The notes beneath the pieces were generated by a model that saw only the letters and a program-made list of their open reading frames with translations, searched no databases and was not told where the DNA came from. 64,000 nucleotides of DNA from Siphonodentalium dalli (lineage: Eukaryota > Mollusca > Scaphopoda > Gadilida > Siphonodentaliidae). This document shows, in pieces, positions 1 through 9,812 of this stretch. The stretch lies in assembly GCA_032622095.1 (NCBI GenBank), contig CP136064.1, forward strand, positions 248,465,827 through 248,529,826, written 5' to 3'. Every line of letters starts with the position of its first letter. The first letter of the stretch is position 1. Both the position numbers and the translations under genes were made by a program.

Positions 1-1335
1 CTGTAAGGTCATGGGTGGGATGTACATTTGTTGCATGTATGATCATGGATGGGGTGTGTGGATAAATAGCGAGTTATTTTATGGTTACAGGTAATGTGTA
101 TAGGTATACATGGCATGACTGTACGGTCATGCTTGAAGTGTATATGCATACCTGGAGTAAGCTGGTGGACATTATCGAGCATGTGGGTATATATGGAGTG
201 TCATTGTGGTAGATATTTATATATCTCGTGAATGTATTATCATTGGTGGGTGTATAGGGATTAGCTGAATGATCATGGCTGGCGTGTATGATTATACAGT
301 GAGTTGCTGAATTGTCATGTGTGAGGTGTATATGCAAGTATGGAAGGTATGAGTGGTCGTGTGTGCATATCTGTAAGTATATCTGGAAGGGCTGAATGGC
401 CGTTGGTGAGGTGTATATATGTATACCTGGAGTGACTCTATGGTCTAGGGTGGGCTGCATATGTATATATCGAGTGGTTATATGACTATGTGTGTCAAAT
501 AGGTATATATTGTAGTGACTGTATGGTCAATGGTGAGATGAGTACATGTAGGTATGCAGGGAATGACTGTATGATCGTAAATGTAATGAGTATCTATACA
601 GGGGTGACTAAATGGTCATCTGTCAGGTGTATGAGTATACCTGGTGTTCCTGCTTGGTGACTCGTGGCGGTATGGTCATGTGTAGGATATACGGGTATAC
701 ACACGTGTTGTTATATGGTCATGGGCGAGGGGTATGTGTATATAGCGAGTGGTTATATGGCCATGGATGAGGTGCATATGCATACATGGAGTGACTTTCC
801 TGACATGGCTGTGGTGTTTTAGTATATCTTGTGTCGCTATTCGGCTATGGTGTGACACATAGGGATACAGGGAGTGACCATGATCATGTATGAATGTATT
901 GAATAGGTACACACGGGGTGACTATATGGCCATAGGTCAGGTGAAGGAGTATACCAGGTGGCATGGGTGAGGGTATGTGTATCAAGCGAGTGGCTATGTG
1001 GCGATTGGTGAGGTATGTATACCTGTAGTGACTCTATGGTCATTGTTGTGGTGTTGATGTATATATTGAATGTCTATTTGACCATGTGTGTGGATAATAG
1101 GTATATGGGGGTTTACCGTATAGCCAATGGTGAGGTAAATGCATGGGTATACACGGAGTGACTATATGGTTATGGGTCATGTTTAGGAGTATACCCGAAG
1201 TGCCTCCATTGTGACTCATGGCTGTATGGTCATCCGTTGTCATGGGTCAGGTGTACGTGTATACATTGGGTCACTATATTGTTATATCTGTGGTGTTTAT
1301 GTATATATGGAATGACTGTGTGATAATGGGTGGCT
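1..1335. repeat. 43-bp minisatellite array, left arm
   Basis: Degenerate tandem repeat. The core reads roughly 'atggtcatgggtgaggtgta' followed by 'tatgcatacctggagtgact' and recurs every 40-46 bases, for example near 271, 314, 353, 397, 441, 523, 569, 611, 671, 715 and 757. Copies differ by substitutions and small indels. Short open frames on either strand here only reflect the repeat and show no protein-like composition. The array runs off the left edge of the window. Confidence 0.85.
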
Positions 1336-1458
1336 ATCGCTTTCCACGTTTAATGTTTCCCCCATATACATAAACACCATCAAGATGGAGAACTCTCTGA
1401 CATGAACTCTCTATTGATTAACATATCCTTGAGTTATTGTGGAAAGCGATAGCCACCC
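1328..1458. repeat. Satellite inversion junction
   Basis: A perfect 20-bp inverted pair (1328-1347 and 1439-1458, core tggctatcgctttcca / tggaaagcgatagcca) flanks about 91 bp of non-satellite sequence. To the left the minisatellite reads on one strand, and to the right it reads as the reverse complement. This is therefore the centre of a head-to-head satellite arrangement. Confidence 0.8.
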
Positions 1459-1945
1459 AAGGTACACATGTACAACCAACCCATTACGTCAGTCACTCCA
1501 TATGTACACAAATGACAATATAGTCACCCACTGTATACACGTACGCCTGACCATACAGCCATACTTGGTTATACCCGTACATACCACAAATGACGATACA
1601 GCCACGATTCACCATACATGAACACCAGGTATACTCCTACACCTGGCTCATGACCATATAGTCACTATATGTATTAATATTCATCACATCCATGACCATA
1701 CATTCAGTCAGTGTATACATATTCATCTCACTATGGACCATATAGCAACTACATGTATACCTATTCGCCATACCCATGACCATAGGGTCAATCCAGGTAT
1801 ACATATACACCTCACCAATGGTGAGCCCTTCCAGATATACCAATACCCACACACATGACCATTTATACCTTCCATACTTGCATATATACACCTCACACAT
1901 GACAATTCAGCAACTCACTGTATACCGTACTCATACACGCCGCTC
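1459..1945. repeat. 43-bp minisatellite array, right arm (inverted)
   Basis: The same minisatellite as the left arm in opposite orientation: 'catgaccatatagtcact...tatacc' is the reverse complement of the left-arm core. About eleven degenerate units are visible before unrelated sequence begins near 1950. Confidence 0.8.
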
Positions 1946-1949
1946 CAAT

Positions 1950-2100
1950 GATTGATTGATTGATTGTTTATTGGTGATATAATGAATACTTATGTTTATG
2001 ACAATTATAATACAAGAAGAGTATAACATTATATCACCAGGGGATGACATAATCTCGAGGACTGTCTTCCTGTCATCCCCTGATCAGTTAATATACAAAA
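1950..2100 (-). mobile_element. Retroelement 3' end remnant with CAAT tail
   Basis: Read on the minus strand, the segment ends in 'aataaacaatcaatcaatca', a short tetranucleotide tail of the kind that terminates many LINEs and SINEs. Just inside lie two small inverted repeats: ggtgatataatg (about 1974) with cattatatcacc (about 2029), and caggggatgaca with tgtcatcccctg (2039-2082). No coding potential remains. Assignment to a particular LINE or SINE family is not possible from this fragment. Confidence 0.45.
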
Positions 2101-2885
2101 CACAAAATAAAGTCATATTACTCAACCAGTTCCAAACAACATGAACTGATCTAAAAGATATTTGTGAAAAAACGTCATATTTTCAACTTCCGGCGGCCAT
2201 TTTGGCGGCCATCTTAGAGGGTGAGTTTCAGTTTTGAGTCAAAAAAGTGTCAATATGTCTTAGCTTCACGAAAATATATACATTTGTATACATTTTAATA
2301 GAATTCCCCGCTATAATTTGCATAAAACTGACTTAGGGTCTGGTCTGAAAAACGGCGGCCAGGATGGACGCATTCTTGTCTGGACTCTACACGGCCACAT
2401 TTTTTTCTTGTTAACATTGCTTAAAAGTTCAAGGACATAATAAAGAACAAAATGAGTGGGGTGATGTTAAGTCCCGGGGGTGCAAGGGTACCCCTGTTGG
2501 CTCCCGGACTATAAGAGAATTCTTACGAGAATCGTCGATAAATATACAAAACAGCAATGTCTTACCTGATTACTATGATGTTAATGTTTCAGAATTATTA
2601 CTGTGATGATAGTATCATGATACAACGCGGCTTTGAACGTTCCGCGAGGAGTATATAAGTTTGAGTAAGTTCAAGGCCAGTTACGTGATTTCATATTACG
2701 GTGTACGATGCGCCGTGTCAACAACCCCCCCCCCCCCAACGAAGAAAACACGAAGATTTTAAAAGCGTTTTATTGAACCCTATGTTCATCCAATCGGGCG
2801 ACAGGCAGTCTATTCGTGTTCGGCACCTTCGAATTATGGTAAAAAAGTTGGTTTGACACTTTTCCGCGGAAATGCTTCTAGAAAT
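2101..2885. other. Gene-free stretch
   Basis: AT-rich DNA with a C homopolymer at about 2727-2738 and the short 'ggcggccat' pair at about 2191-2213. The ORF-sized frame on the minus strand at 2718-2960 begins inside the LINE endonuclease remnant and ends in the homopolymer. I do not regard it as a gene. Confidence 0.6.
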
Positions 2886-3160
2886 GTCTTTTCTGAGAAT
2901 TACGACTAGACTATTTAGGTACCGGTATGTTAAAGTCGCCATGAATCCAGAGGTAGCCATCTTTGGGGGCTTTCTTTAGATGTTTCTAATAATTACGCTA
3001 TCAATATCGTTTTCATCTGGTTTGTAGTATGAGGCGACATGGATGTTTTTAGAGCCTGGTATGACAAGCTTTGCCCAGATAATCTCACAAGGAGAGTCAA
3101 GCTCGTGTTGTTCTAGAGATATGATGTCTTTAGAGATGGCAAGAATGGTTCATTAGGGAT
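2886..3160 (-). pseudogene. LINE apurinic-type endonuclease fragment
   Basis: Minus-strand translation of about 3150 to 2975 gives TILAISKDIISLEQHELD, then SPCEIIWAKLVIPGSKNI and HVASYYKPDE. After a stop and a frame change it continues with GYLWIHGDFNIPV at about 2955-2918. 'I.W.K..IPGSK...V.S.Y.P' followed by 'GDFN' is the arrangement of the exonuclease-endonuclease-phosphatase domain of non-LTR retrotransposons. GDFN carries catalytic Asp and Asn residues in the family. The fragment lacks reverse transcriptase, has at least one stop and one frameshift, and is dead. The clade cannot be assigned from this piece. Confidence 0.7.
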
Positions 3161-3284
3161 CAATGGTTAGTGGTCAAACAAATTAATCTCTGGAAGAGAT
3201 TGATAGCGTCCCTGTGTTTTCTAAGGGCAAAATTCTAATTTTGAGTTTTGTTGATTCCACCAACTTGTGACCAACAGGGGCGCT

Positions 3285-3618
3285 GGAAGCATCCAAGGGC
3301 AGGGGGGCAGAGCCTACAAAAAGGGCACTTTTCCGTAAAAAAGGGCATTTTCTCCGTAAACTCGGGAAAATAACCATAAATTCATTGTGGCAAAAATCCC
3401 TATTTTAATGGTATTTGTCGGTTTTTATGGCCGTTTTGTGATATAATTGACAAAAAATTAATATTCCTTGTGAAATTGGTGGTATTTGGACCAAAAAAAA
3501 AGTCACATTTTGCTATAAAAACACGAGATTAAACACACAAAAAACATTTTCTGTCTCCAGAAAAAGGGCAAGTTCTGCCCCGCTCGCCCTCTCTGCCCCC
3601 CATCTTCCGGTGCGCCTG
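3285..3618. mobile_element. Small hAT-like nonautonomous element, degenerate
   Basis: The outer ends are imperfect inverted repeats: CAGGGGCGCTGGAAG at 3285 matches the complement of the CTTCCGGTGCGCCTG end at 3618. Both continue inward with ggcaggggggcagag / ctctgccccccat and then aaaaagggca boxes. A CAGGGGCG start is common in hAT-superfamily elements. No clean 8-bp target duplication is visible, so the superfamily call is tentative. Confidence 0.45.
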
Positions 3619-3633
3619 GGCTGGTGGGAACGG

Positions 3634-4994
3634 GACTACCCGCCCCCGAGACAACCCGCCCCTATGCTATTTTGGGGGCGGGTTGTCCCGATAAATGAGG
3701 GCGGGTTGTCCCGAAATTGTTAATAGTGATTATGTTATTTTATGTTCTTTGATGATATATTATTAAAGATTTTGATCAACAAAACGTGTGTTTATTCATT
3801 AATTATGTCAATGCGTGGACAGGGATAAAGAATGACACGATGTTTTGACAACTGAACGGCACTTAAAGGTACTCAACCCGTAAAGAGGGTCCCCATCTCA
3901 ACAGATTCCAACAACAACAATCCGATCAGAGGGTCCTATATTACTATTTCTTTGGCTTTGGGGGTAAAAAATATTTGATTCGAATCGAGGAACCCATCAA
4001 ACAAAGCTCAGAGTTATTAGATATTGATTTTTCAAATTTGTTATGTTCTCGAGATGAGTACTGATAACTGCCGTAATCTGCTCTGGATGTGTACTCCAAA
4101 TCTATTCAAACAGACAAGGATGAATAACTCTAAAATCAAGTGGTAATTTTAACGCAATTTTGATTGAGTTCTGGGCCAGATAGTATTCCCGATAATGAAA
4201 AATAATAGATTTCTAAAATCGATATCTAACAAATCTGAGCTTTGATGGGTGACTTCCTCGACTCGAATCAAATATTTTTGACCCCCGAAGCCATTGAAAT
4301 AGTAATTGAGAGGAGTTTTATCGGGTTGAGTACCTTTAAGGTAAGTGAAGACTAATTAAAAGGGGTGCTTTCAAAACAAACATTTGATGCAAATGGTTCA
4401 TTATCACAGTGTGTTATCACAACACTTAGAGATCGGGATTCGATCATCTCACTCGACACAGAATCCCGATCACGTTACACTATCCAGGCCAGGAAGATTA
4501 TAGGGAGTTCTGGGATGATTACATGTCCGATCCACCGAGGTTAACAGCAGCCAGCTTTCTGAAGAAGTGCTCAAACGTCTACGGAACGAAGAAGAGACCG
4601 GCACACTGCAGACAGACACCAGCAGCAGCCCCAAATTAATCATTGTTCGTTTGTTAAACTTATTAAATTTTGTTTTTAATCTTCGTTCATATTCATTCAT
4701 TCCGCTTTTAAATTTCGTTCTTTAAACTTCGTAGTAAATAAACATATTATCGTTGATGCATTTTTGTGTTCATAAGTTATATTATATTACATGTGTATTT
4801 ATTGTTGTCCATGTTGTTAAATCAAATAAAAATATATAAAAAAAACAACCCAGTTTCGTTAAACAAACATCTCATAATCCCCTCACACCTACTAATTAGC
4901 CACTGATTACCGCTAATTGATTTTTGGGGGCGGGTTGTCCGGGGGCGGGTTGTCTCAGAGTGAAAGGGGCGGGTTGTCTCGGGGGCGGGTAGTC
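3634..4994. mobile_element. 1.36-kb GC-ended DNA transposon, 4-bp TSD
   Basis: Perfect 29-bp terminal inverted repeats (3634-3662 and 4966-4994, starting GACTACCCGCCCCCGAG) are followed inward by further direct copies of gggcgggttgtc (about 3671-3715 and 4926-4955). The 4-bp direct repeat ACGG lies on both sides (3630-3633 and 4995-4998). There is no transposase, so it is nonautonomous. A TTAA MITE has inserted inside it (3863-4339). A 4-bp duplication fits several superfamilies, and I do not assign one. Confidence 0.75.
3863..4339 (-). mobile_element. TTAA MITE family P1, copy A
   Basis: The ends are AGGTACTCAACCCG and CGGGTTGAGTACCT, each abutting TTAA (3863-3866 and 4336-4339). Internal landmarks: gattccaacaacaacaa, and an internal 'gaatcgagg...atcaaa' motif. 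It is in the opposite orientation to the copies at 58980 and 60587. No ORF. TTAA duplication is characteristic of piggyBac-type elements, so this is probably a nonautonomous piggyBac derivative. Confidence 0.85.
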
Positions 4995-5063
4995 ACGGAC
5001 CCGGGCTGGTGACCAAGGCACCATCAGGCATCACCCCCCCCCCCCCCAATAATGTTTTCTTAC

Positions 5064-5355
5064 CAGATTCCAGTCCTTCCTGGTTGGAATCTGAATTTGT
5101 ACCACCATCGGGATGTTGCTCTTTATTAGAAAACTGAAATGCTTCAGTTTCGAAGTCTGAATCCGTATTTTCTGTGAACAGCATATGTTGTTTTCGTCCC
5201 ATGATTTTCACGTTTTTCTTCTTTCCGGTGGGCGTACTCGATTGTAATTCGTATTTGGTCGAATTGATCCACAGTCGATATTGAACGACCAATGTATTTC
5301 GTGGAAGGGAGCCAGACAACATGAGGGCACTACGGGTTCCAGATAAAACGCACAT
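5064..5355 (-). CDS. Orphan first coding exon of an unknown gene
   Basis: A minus-strand frame opens at ATG 5355 (an in-frame TGA lies three codons upstream) and encodes 97 residues. It then meets a textbook splice donor, CTG|GTAAGAAAA, at 5064/5063, splitting a Gly codon after the first base. The peptide starts MCVLSGTRSALMLSGSLPRN, has a basic GKKKNVKIMGRKQH stretch at about residues 43-56, and is then acidic/polar (TENTDSDFETEAF, GGTNSDSNQEGLES). I recognise no domain. The intron would run left into the GC-ended transposon. I see no convincing downstream exon in the window, so the rest of the gene may lie beyond position 1 or the exon may be a relic. The composition is more protein-like than its surroundings. 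Confidence 0.4.
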
Positions 5356-5759
5356 ACATTTTCAATGTACTAATTATATTTCATTCCGTTTGTGTGGTAG
5401 AAAAATAATGTATGCTACGGTAAAATAATGTATACTGAAATCTCACTCTTCAACGAACTTCCGGGTCTAGCGTTTGGTAGTGGTCTCTATTATTTGTGAC
5501 CAGCATTTTAAACTGCAAAATTATGTCTTCATTGTCCATGACATAAATTAATTATTTGACATTGAGCAGAAAACTGTGATATTTGCACGGCTAGACTTAG
5601 GATGATAATATCTAATATCAATTAACGTAAGTCAACAAGTTGTGGAGTAACTTACCATGAGTTATTAAGTCTGTTTTAAACGAGAATAGTTTATTGTCGG
5701 TGCAAACTTGACAACAACACTGAGTCTGACCAATCTGACATCCAATGGCAATGATTGAT
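5356..5759. other. Upstream flank of the orphan exon
   Basis: Single-copy AT-rich sequence with no repeat or ORF that I can recognise. It would contain the promoter and 5'UTR of the minus-strand exon at 5355 if that exon is real. No TATA box stands out clearly enough to mark. Confidence 0.4.
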
Positions 5760-5767
5760 GTTCCAAT

Positions 5768-7111
5768 AAGAGCTGAAACGGTTAGACGGTTAGCATCCGG
5801 TTAGCGGCGTAACCTGTTAGAAAAAAATTAACCGGACGTAACAGCATCCCGTTGTCAGTTGAATGTGAACGTGAATAATCCTCAAAATATTAGGTTAAAT
5901 GATGCAAAACTAATACTAAATCCCGTGTCACCGATAGTAGAGTGCAATGCAAGCATTAATTGGTACACGCGGTAGTATCAGATACTTAGTAGCAATTCTC
6001 GAACTGTCTGGAAGTGTCGGCGACCTTCAATCAATTCCGACCCTTTGACGTTTTCTTCCGACAAAAGCACGTGTGCAGTCACTGTGTATCAAGTCTGAAT
6101 GCACACAAGGAAGTGACAACGTAAAAGTGGCGTTGTATGGCAATGCGTGCTTTCGTAACTTAATAGTTAATACTGCACGAAGCAACATGGATTCAAATTG
6201 GAATCACACCACGACATACTATATATAAAACTGTTTTACAGTGGGGTTTATAAAAACTATGTAAGTCGACAAAGTTTGAAGATTGAGATCAGCTGCACAA
6301 TGTCTTCACTCTTCCCGTTCTTCCTCCCTGTTGTGATTTAATATGATCAATTCAATTGAGTGACCATGCAAACAGACATAGTAGTTGAAGCAACCCAAAA
6401 CTTCTTCAATAATCTTCCCTTTTATCAAGGAAATTGATGCTCCATGCTACTCTGTAACTGGTTGTGCCTGTGGGACTAATTAACACTCAATTTGGCAGTA
6501 ATTGCTATATGTTAAGTGATTGCATACTAAAACCGAAACCGAAACGTAAATTATATAACCTCCCAACACTAGTGTCCGCTATCATGATACCGATGAATAG
6601 CTCGAATACTGAATAGGACTGCGAGTCTGACCTAACTGACCTTCCTTTTTGTTCTCTAGTTATTACTTTCTTGTCTTTATATATAATGCATTGGAGGATA
6701 TACCAATGATGATAATGATATATTACAGATCTTTAATATATAGTTTTGTTACTCGTTTTACCAATACCCATACTATTTTACTCGTTTTACAAATGCCCAA
6801 ACATATGCTGATCACGGCAAATAAGCGATCTCCCCTGCCATTCACAAATTTCACTTGCTCATTCCCCATCACGACTCACGAGAGTCAGCAAAAGAACAGT
6901 GAATGCGTGTTTTTGAATATCGTTAAATGCCGTGAATAAGGTCTTTATTTCAGCTACTACTTCTCACCTAGGTTTGTCCCTGGAGCATGGCATAATGTCG
7001 ACATAATTAGTGTGAGATAAGTCCGCTAGAAATTTAGCGGTTAACGGGTTGAACTCCGGTTAACCCCGATGGTTAACCGGTTAGAAGAATGGGTCAACCG
7101 TTTCAGCTCTA
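5768..7111. mobile_element. 1.34-kb nonautonomous hAT element with exact 8-bp TSD
   Basis: The ends are AAGAGCTGAAACGGTT (5768) and AACCGTTTCAGCTCTA (to 7111). They are flanked by the identical octamer GTTCCAAT at 5760-5767 and 7112-7119. An 8-bp duplication together with TAGAGCTGAAACG-like ends is the hAT signature. Short ggttaacgg/ggttagcgg motifs crowd both subterminal regions, as expected for transposase-binding sites. The internal 96-residue frame (6649-6939) has no transposase features, so mobility would need an enzyme from elsewhere. Confidence 0.85.
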
Positions 7112-7232
7112 GTTCCAATGCAACATCTAGATACACTACAAGCTATGCTTGTGATAATCAAACACCGATTCTAAATGCTATGATGCAAGTAATTATTCTA
7201 TAAAAGTAACAATTTTGACCAACACACATGTA

Positions 7233-7300
7233 TTGGAGCGGATAACTCAGTTGGTTTGTTTACACCTTCGACACAGTTGAGGGTTCAAATCCAGCACAGT
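7233..7300 (+). mobile_element. tRNA-derived SINE head or tRNA relic
   Basis: An A-box-like 'taactcagttgg' (about 7243) is followed about 38 bases later by a B-box 'ggttcaaatcc' (7282-7292). This is the spacing and sequence of an internal RNA polymerase III promoter. The intervening bases do not fold into a clean cloverleaf, so a functional tRNA is unlikely and a SINE head or old tRNA pseudogene fits better. The 3' limit of any SINE body is not clear. Confidence 0.4.
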
Positions 7301-7765
7301 ATCAGTCAGACTTTGTGTCACCATCTGTATTCCCAGTACCATGGGCATCACAAATCAGCCATCGATGCTACAATCAGTGCTCTGAGAACAATTCCAGAAG
7401 CAATTTTTAAGATTCTCATGCAAAATTTGAAAAATACATACCAGGAGAATTTCGTACCTCCGCTCCTCTCGTAATATCATGACCAGGGATGACACTACGC
7501 TTGGCATACCATCAGATCGGGAGCTGACACTAATGGCTGTCCTGTGTGCAACAATGTGCACATGTTAAAAGTCGAAGAAGTCACAGGTTCGGCAAAAAAT
7601 CCTAGACAAATTAAAAATGTGGATATACTCGATCCCTCTCAGTAATGCCCGAAAACCGGATGTGTAAGAGTATAGAGATAGATATTTACTAGTATCAAGT
7701 AAATACTAATATAAGTGTGAACTAAATCAACAACACTCTACTAGTGACCTACATGTTATTTATCC
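7300..7765. other. Gene-free stretch
   Basis: Possibly the body of the tRNA-headed element followed by AT-rich single-copy DNA. Two overlapping open frames (7256-7474 plus and 7355-7561 minus) have no recognisable motif and mutually antisense compositions. I do not call either. Confidence 0.4.
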
Positions 7766-7767
7766 AC

Positions 7768-8240
7768 AAAGGCCCACTTAATTTTCGAGTCACTGATTAT
7801 TTTTTTTAAAGTGCCTAAATAAGTTATATACAATTTTAATAACAATCTATCTGAATCTATGCCATAAAATATGATTAAAATACTATAATTCATCACCATT
7901 TGGAATATCTGTGTCTTGTAAGGTGCCCATAGAGTAATAGAAAATATCTTAAATAATACAATAATCCCCCCCCCCCCTTTGGCTCCCAGAATGCAAACAA
8001 ATTTAAACTAAAGATGTATTTTCAATGGAAGGGGAATAACTCTATATCTAAATATATAGAGTTATTCCCCTTGCATTGAAAATAATTGACTTTGTGCATA
8101 AACATGACCACAGAACAGTTTATTACATCAAATAAGTTGAAAATACAATGTTCTGGAGCTTACTATTTCAAATGGTATATAATATGGCATTTATTTTACA
8201 TAATGTGAATTTGGGGTTCGAAAATTAAGTGGGCCTTTAA
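7768..8240. mobile_element. MITE family P2 ('AAAGGCCCACTTAATTTTCG' ends), copy 1
   Basis: The inverted ends AGGCCCACTTAATTTTCGA and TCGAAAATTAAGTGGGCCT lie about 470 bp apart. Internally there is a strong palindrome at 8015-8090, caatggaaggggaataactc mirrored to gagttattccccttgcattg. A second, right-truncated copy lies at 36160. TTAA abuts the right end here and the left end at 36160, so a TTAA duplication is likely, with the left site here mutated. Confidence 0.75.
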
Positions 8241-8692
8241 TATCCAACAAATAACAGAATGTAAACACTAGCATGTTGTGTGTCCATCTACCATAATATG
8301 GGACCAAAGCATGTTATGCACGGGAGTCATGTATACCCTGTGAGTTCCCCATGCATCAGACAAGGTCAGCATATCGGCTGTGCCTGATATAATTCTAGTT
8401 GGGGGTAACTACAATCATGCATAACCTTTTACAAATGAGTTCTACTAAGGCCAAAAAAAAAAAGATTGTATGTTTCCGCTAATGGAGTGAAAAAATTAGG
8501 GTATGTATGCAGGGAAATTTGTTTTGTTTACTTTAAAACAAAATTTTTTATCCAGCTGCAGAAATATTGAACTACATGTACATTGACAGAAGTGACATAA
8601 AATTCCAACTCGTGTTGTGGGGAAAGTATAACTTGAACAACACAGTGAAAATATATTTTCAGATTGAATAAAAGATCAAACTTGCTTTATGC

Positions 8693-9025
8693 TTAACCCT
8701 TTACCCAACAGAACGGCCCTGTGCCAATGCATTCTCTTATATATGCGAGTCGACCATAGGTCGCTTCGCATATATAAGAGAATGCATTGGCTTAACACAT
8801 TAAAAATTATAAAATTGTTAAAGAATGTAAGAAAAAATGGTAAAAAGTGTTAAAAAAAGATTTTTTTTAGGCCAATGCATTCTCTTATATATGCGAGGCG
8901 ACCTATGGTCGACTCGCATATATAATTCCTATGATATCCTTATTTGTATGGTTCTATTGAGACAGACCGAAGATATTTTAGGCTGTTGAAGCTTGTTTTG
9001 GCCGGTTTGTTGGGTAAAGGGTTAA
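8693..9025 (-). mobile_element. TTAA MITE family P3 carrying hairpin modules, copy 1
   Basis: The ends CCCTTTACCCAACA and TGTTGGGTAAAGGG are each bordered by TTAA (8693-8696 and 9022-9025). One complete 69-bp hairpin module (8723-8791) and one whose distal arm is lost (8871-8924) sit inside, separated by an A-rich spacer. The family also has a tract reading ggctgttgaagcttgttttg next to one end. The second copy at 16306 is in the other orientation. Confidence 0.85.
8723..8791. repeat. 69-bp hairpin module
   Basis: GCCAATGCATTCTCTTATAT then ATGCGAG pairs with its complement across the core CGACC-ATA-GGTCG, with only one or two mismatches. It is the first of a family found at 16457, 16574, 27258, 30434, 30720, 58470, 58758, 59758 and 60034, with a half copy at 17462-17494, a full one at 17673, and variants at 21601, 21695 and 26497. 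Confidence 0.9.
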
Positions 9026-9606
9026 GTGTGTGATTTGTTATTCACATACTGCATTTTAATCATTTTGGTTATATGACTTGGTACGAAATTGATGTCATTA
9101 CATTTTATGAGAATTTTACCCACAATGCCAGTACATGTACACCAAACCTAGCATGACTGGCTTTTGGAAACATAGCTATGTGTACCCCTACCATGTGTGG
9201 TGATAATCTCTATATATATACAGATGCACAGATGTCTGTTGATAGTGTTGCTATGTTTCATAAGTCCCAAACAAGGCATAAAGCAGGCCTGAGATCCACT
9301 CTCAGGAAATTAAAATCGCAAAAAATTATGCCCATCAATCCACAACCCATCTCACACAAGGAGTTTAAACTTTTGAGGTCCAGCTGTCACTACATGGTCA
9401 ATTTACGCAGGGATGTGTTAGAAACCATGTGTTTTGCATACTAATGATCATGAATATTTATGTGTATTTGTGGTAAAACAGTAAACAAAAAATGTTTTTT
9501 TATAGAAATTTTCGGCTTTTTCTCAAAATATCAATAAAAAGTTTAGGGTTGGCAGTTATTTTTAGGGTTGGTCGATGTTTGGAAACATACTATCTTTTTG
9601 TTTGTT
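9026..9606. other. Gene-free stretch
   Basis: AT-rich sequence. The end at about 9574-9612 (ggaaacatactatctttttg ... ggcc) is a loose inverted match to about 8447-8480 (ggcc plus A-run, gattgtatgtttcc). An older element may therefore span 8.45-9.61 kb around the P3 MITE. The 88-residue frame at 9178-9444 shows no motif. Confidence 0.35.
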
Positions 9607-9615
9607 GGCCTAACC

Positions 9616-9799
9616 ACAGGGGCCTGTAACATGCTCCACTGCCTGCCCCCTTATGCACTGCCCTTATACGCCGACTATATATGCACGCCTACTTCACGTT
9701 AATAGTATAGTCCTATTAACGTGAAGAAGGCGCGTATATAGAGTCAGTGTATAGGGGCAGTGCAAAAGGAGGGCGGGCAGCGGAGCGCATAGGCCCTGT
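9616..9799. mobile_element. 184-bp foldback MITE with 9-bp TSD
   Basis: The whole element is a long imperfect palindrome centred near 9708 (cttcacgttaatag ... ctattaacgtgaag), with ends ACAGGGGCCT / AGGCCCTGT. The direct repeat GGCCTAACC lies on both sides (9607-9615 and 9800-9808). A 9-bp duplication is typical of Mutator-like elements, although the short ends are not diagnostic. Confidence 0.75.
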
Positions 9800-9812
9800 G
9801 GCCTAACCTATT

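Noticed and set aside
74-1900. Thr/His/Tyr-rich frames at the left edge
   Set aside because: They come from the 43-bp minisatellite and occur in inverse on both sides of the junction.
6649-6939. 96-residue frame inside the hAT element as a transposase
   Set aside because: No dimerisation (WW) motif, no BED finger, no catalytic residues, and too short.
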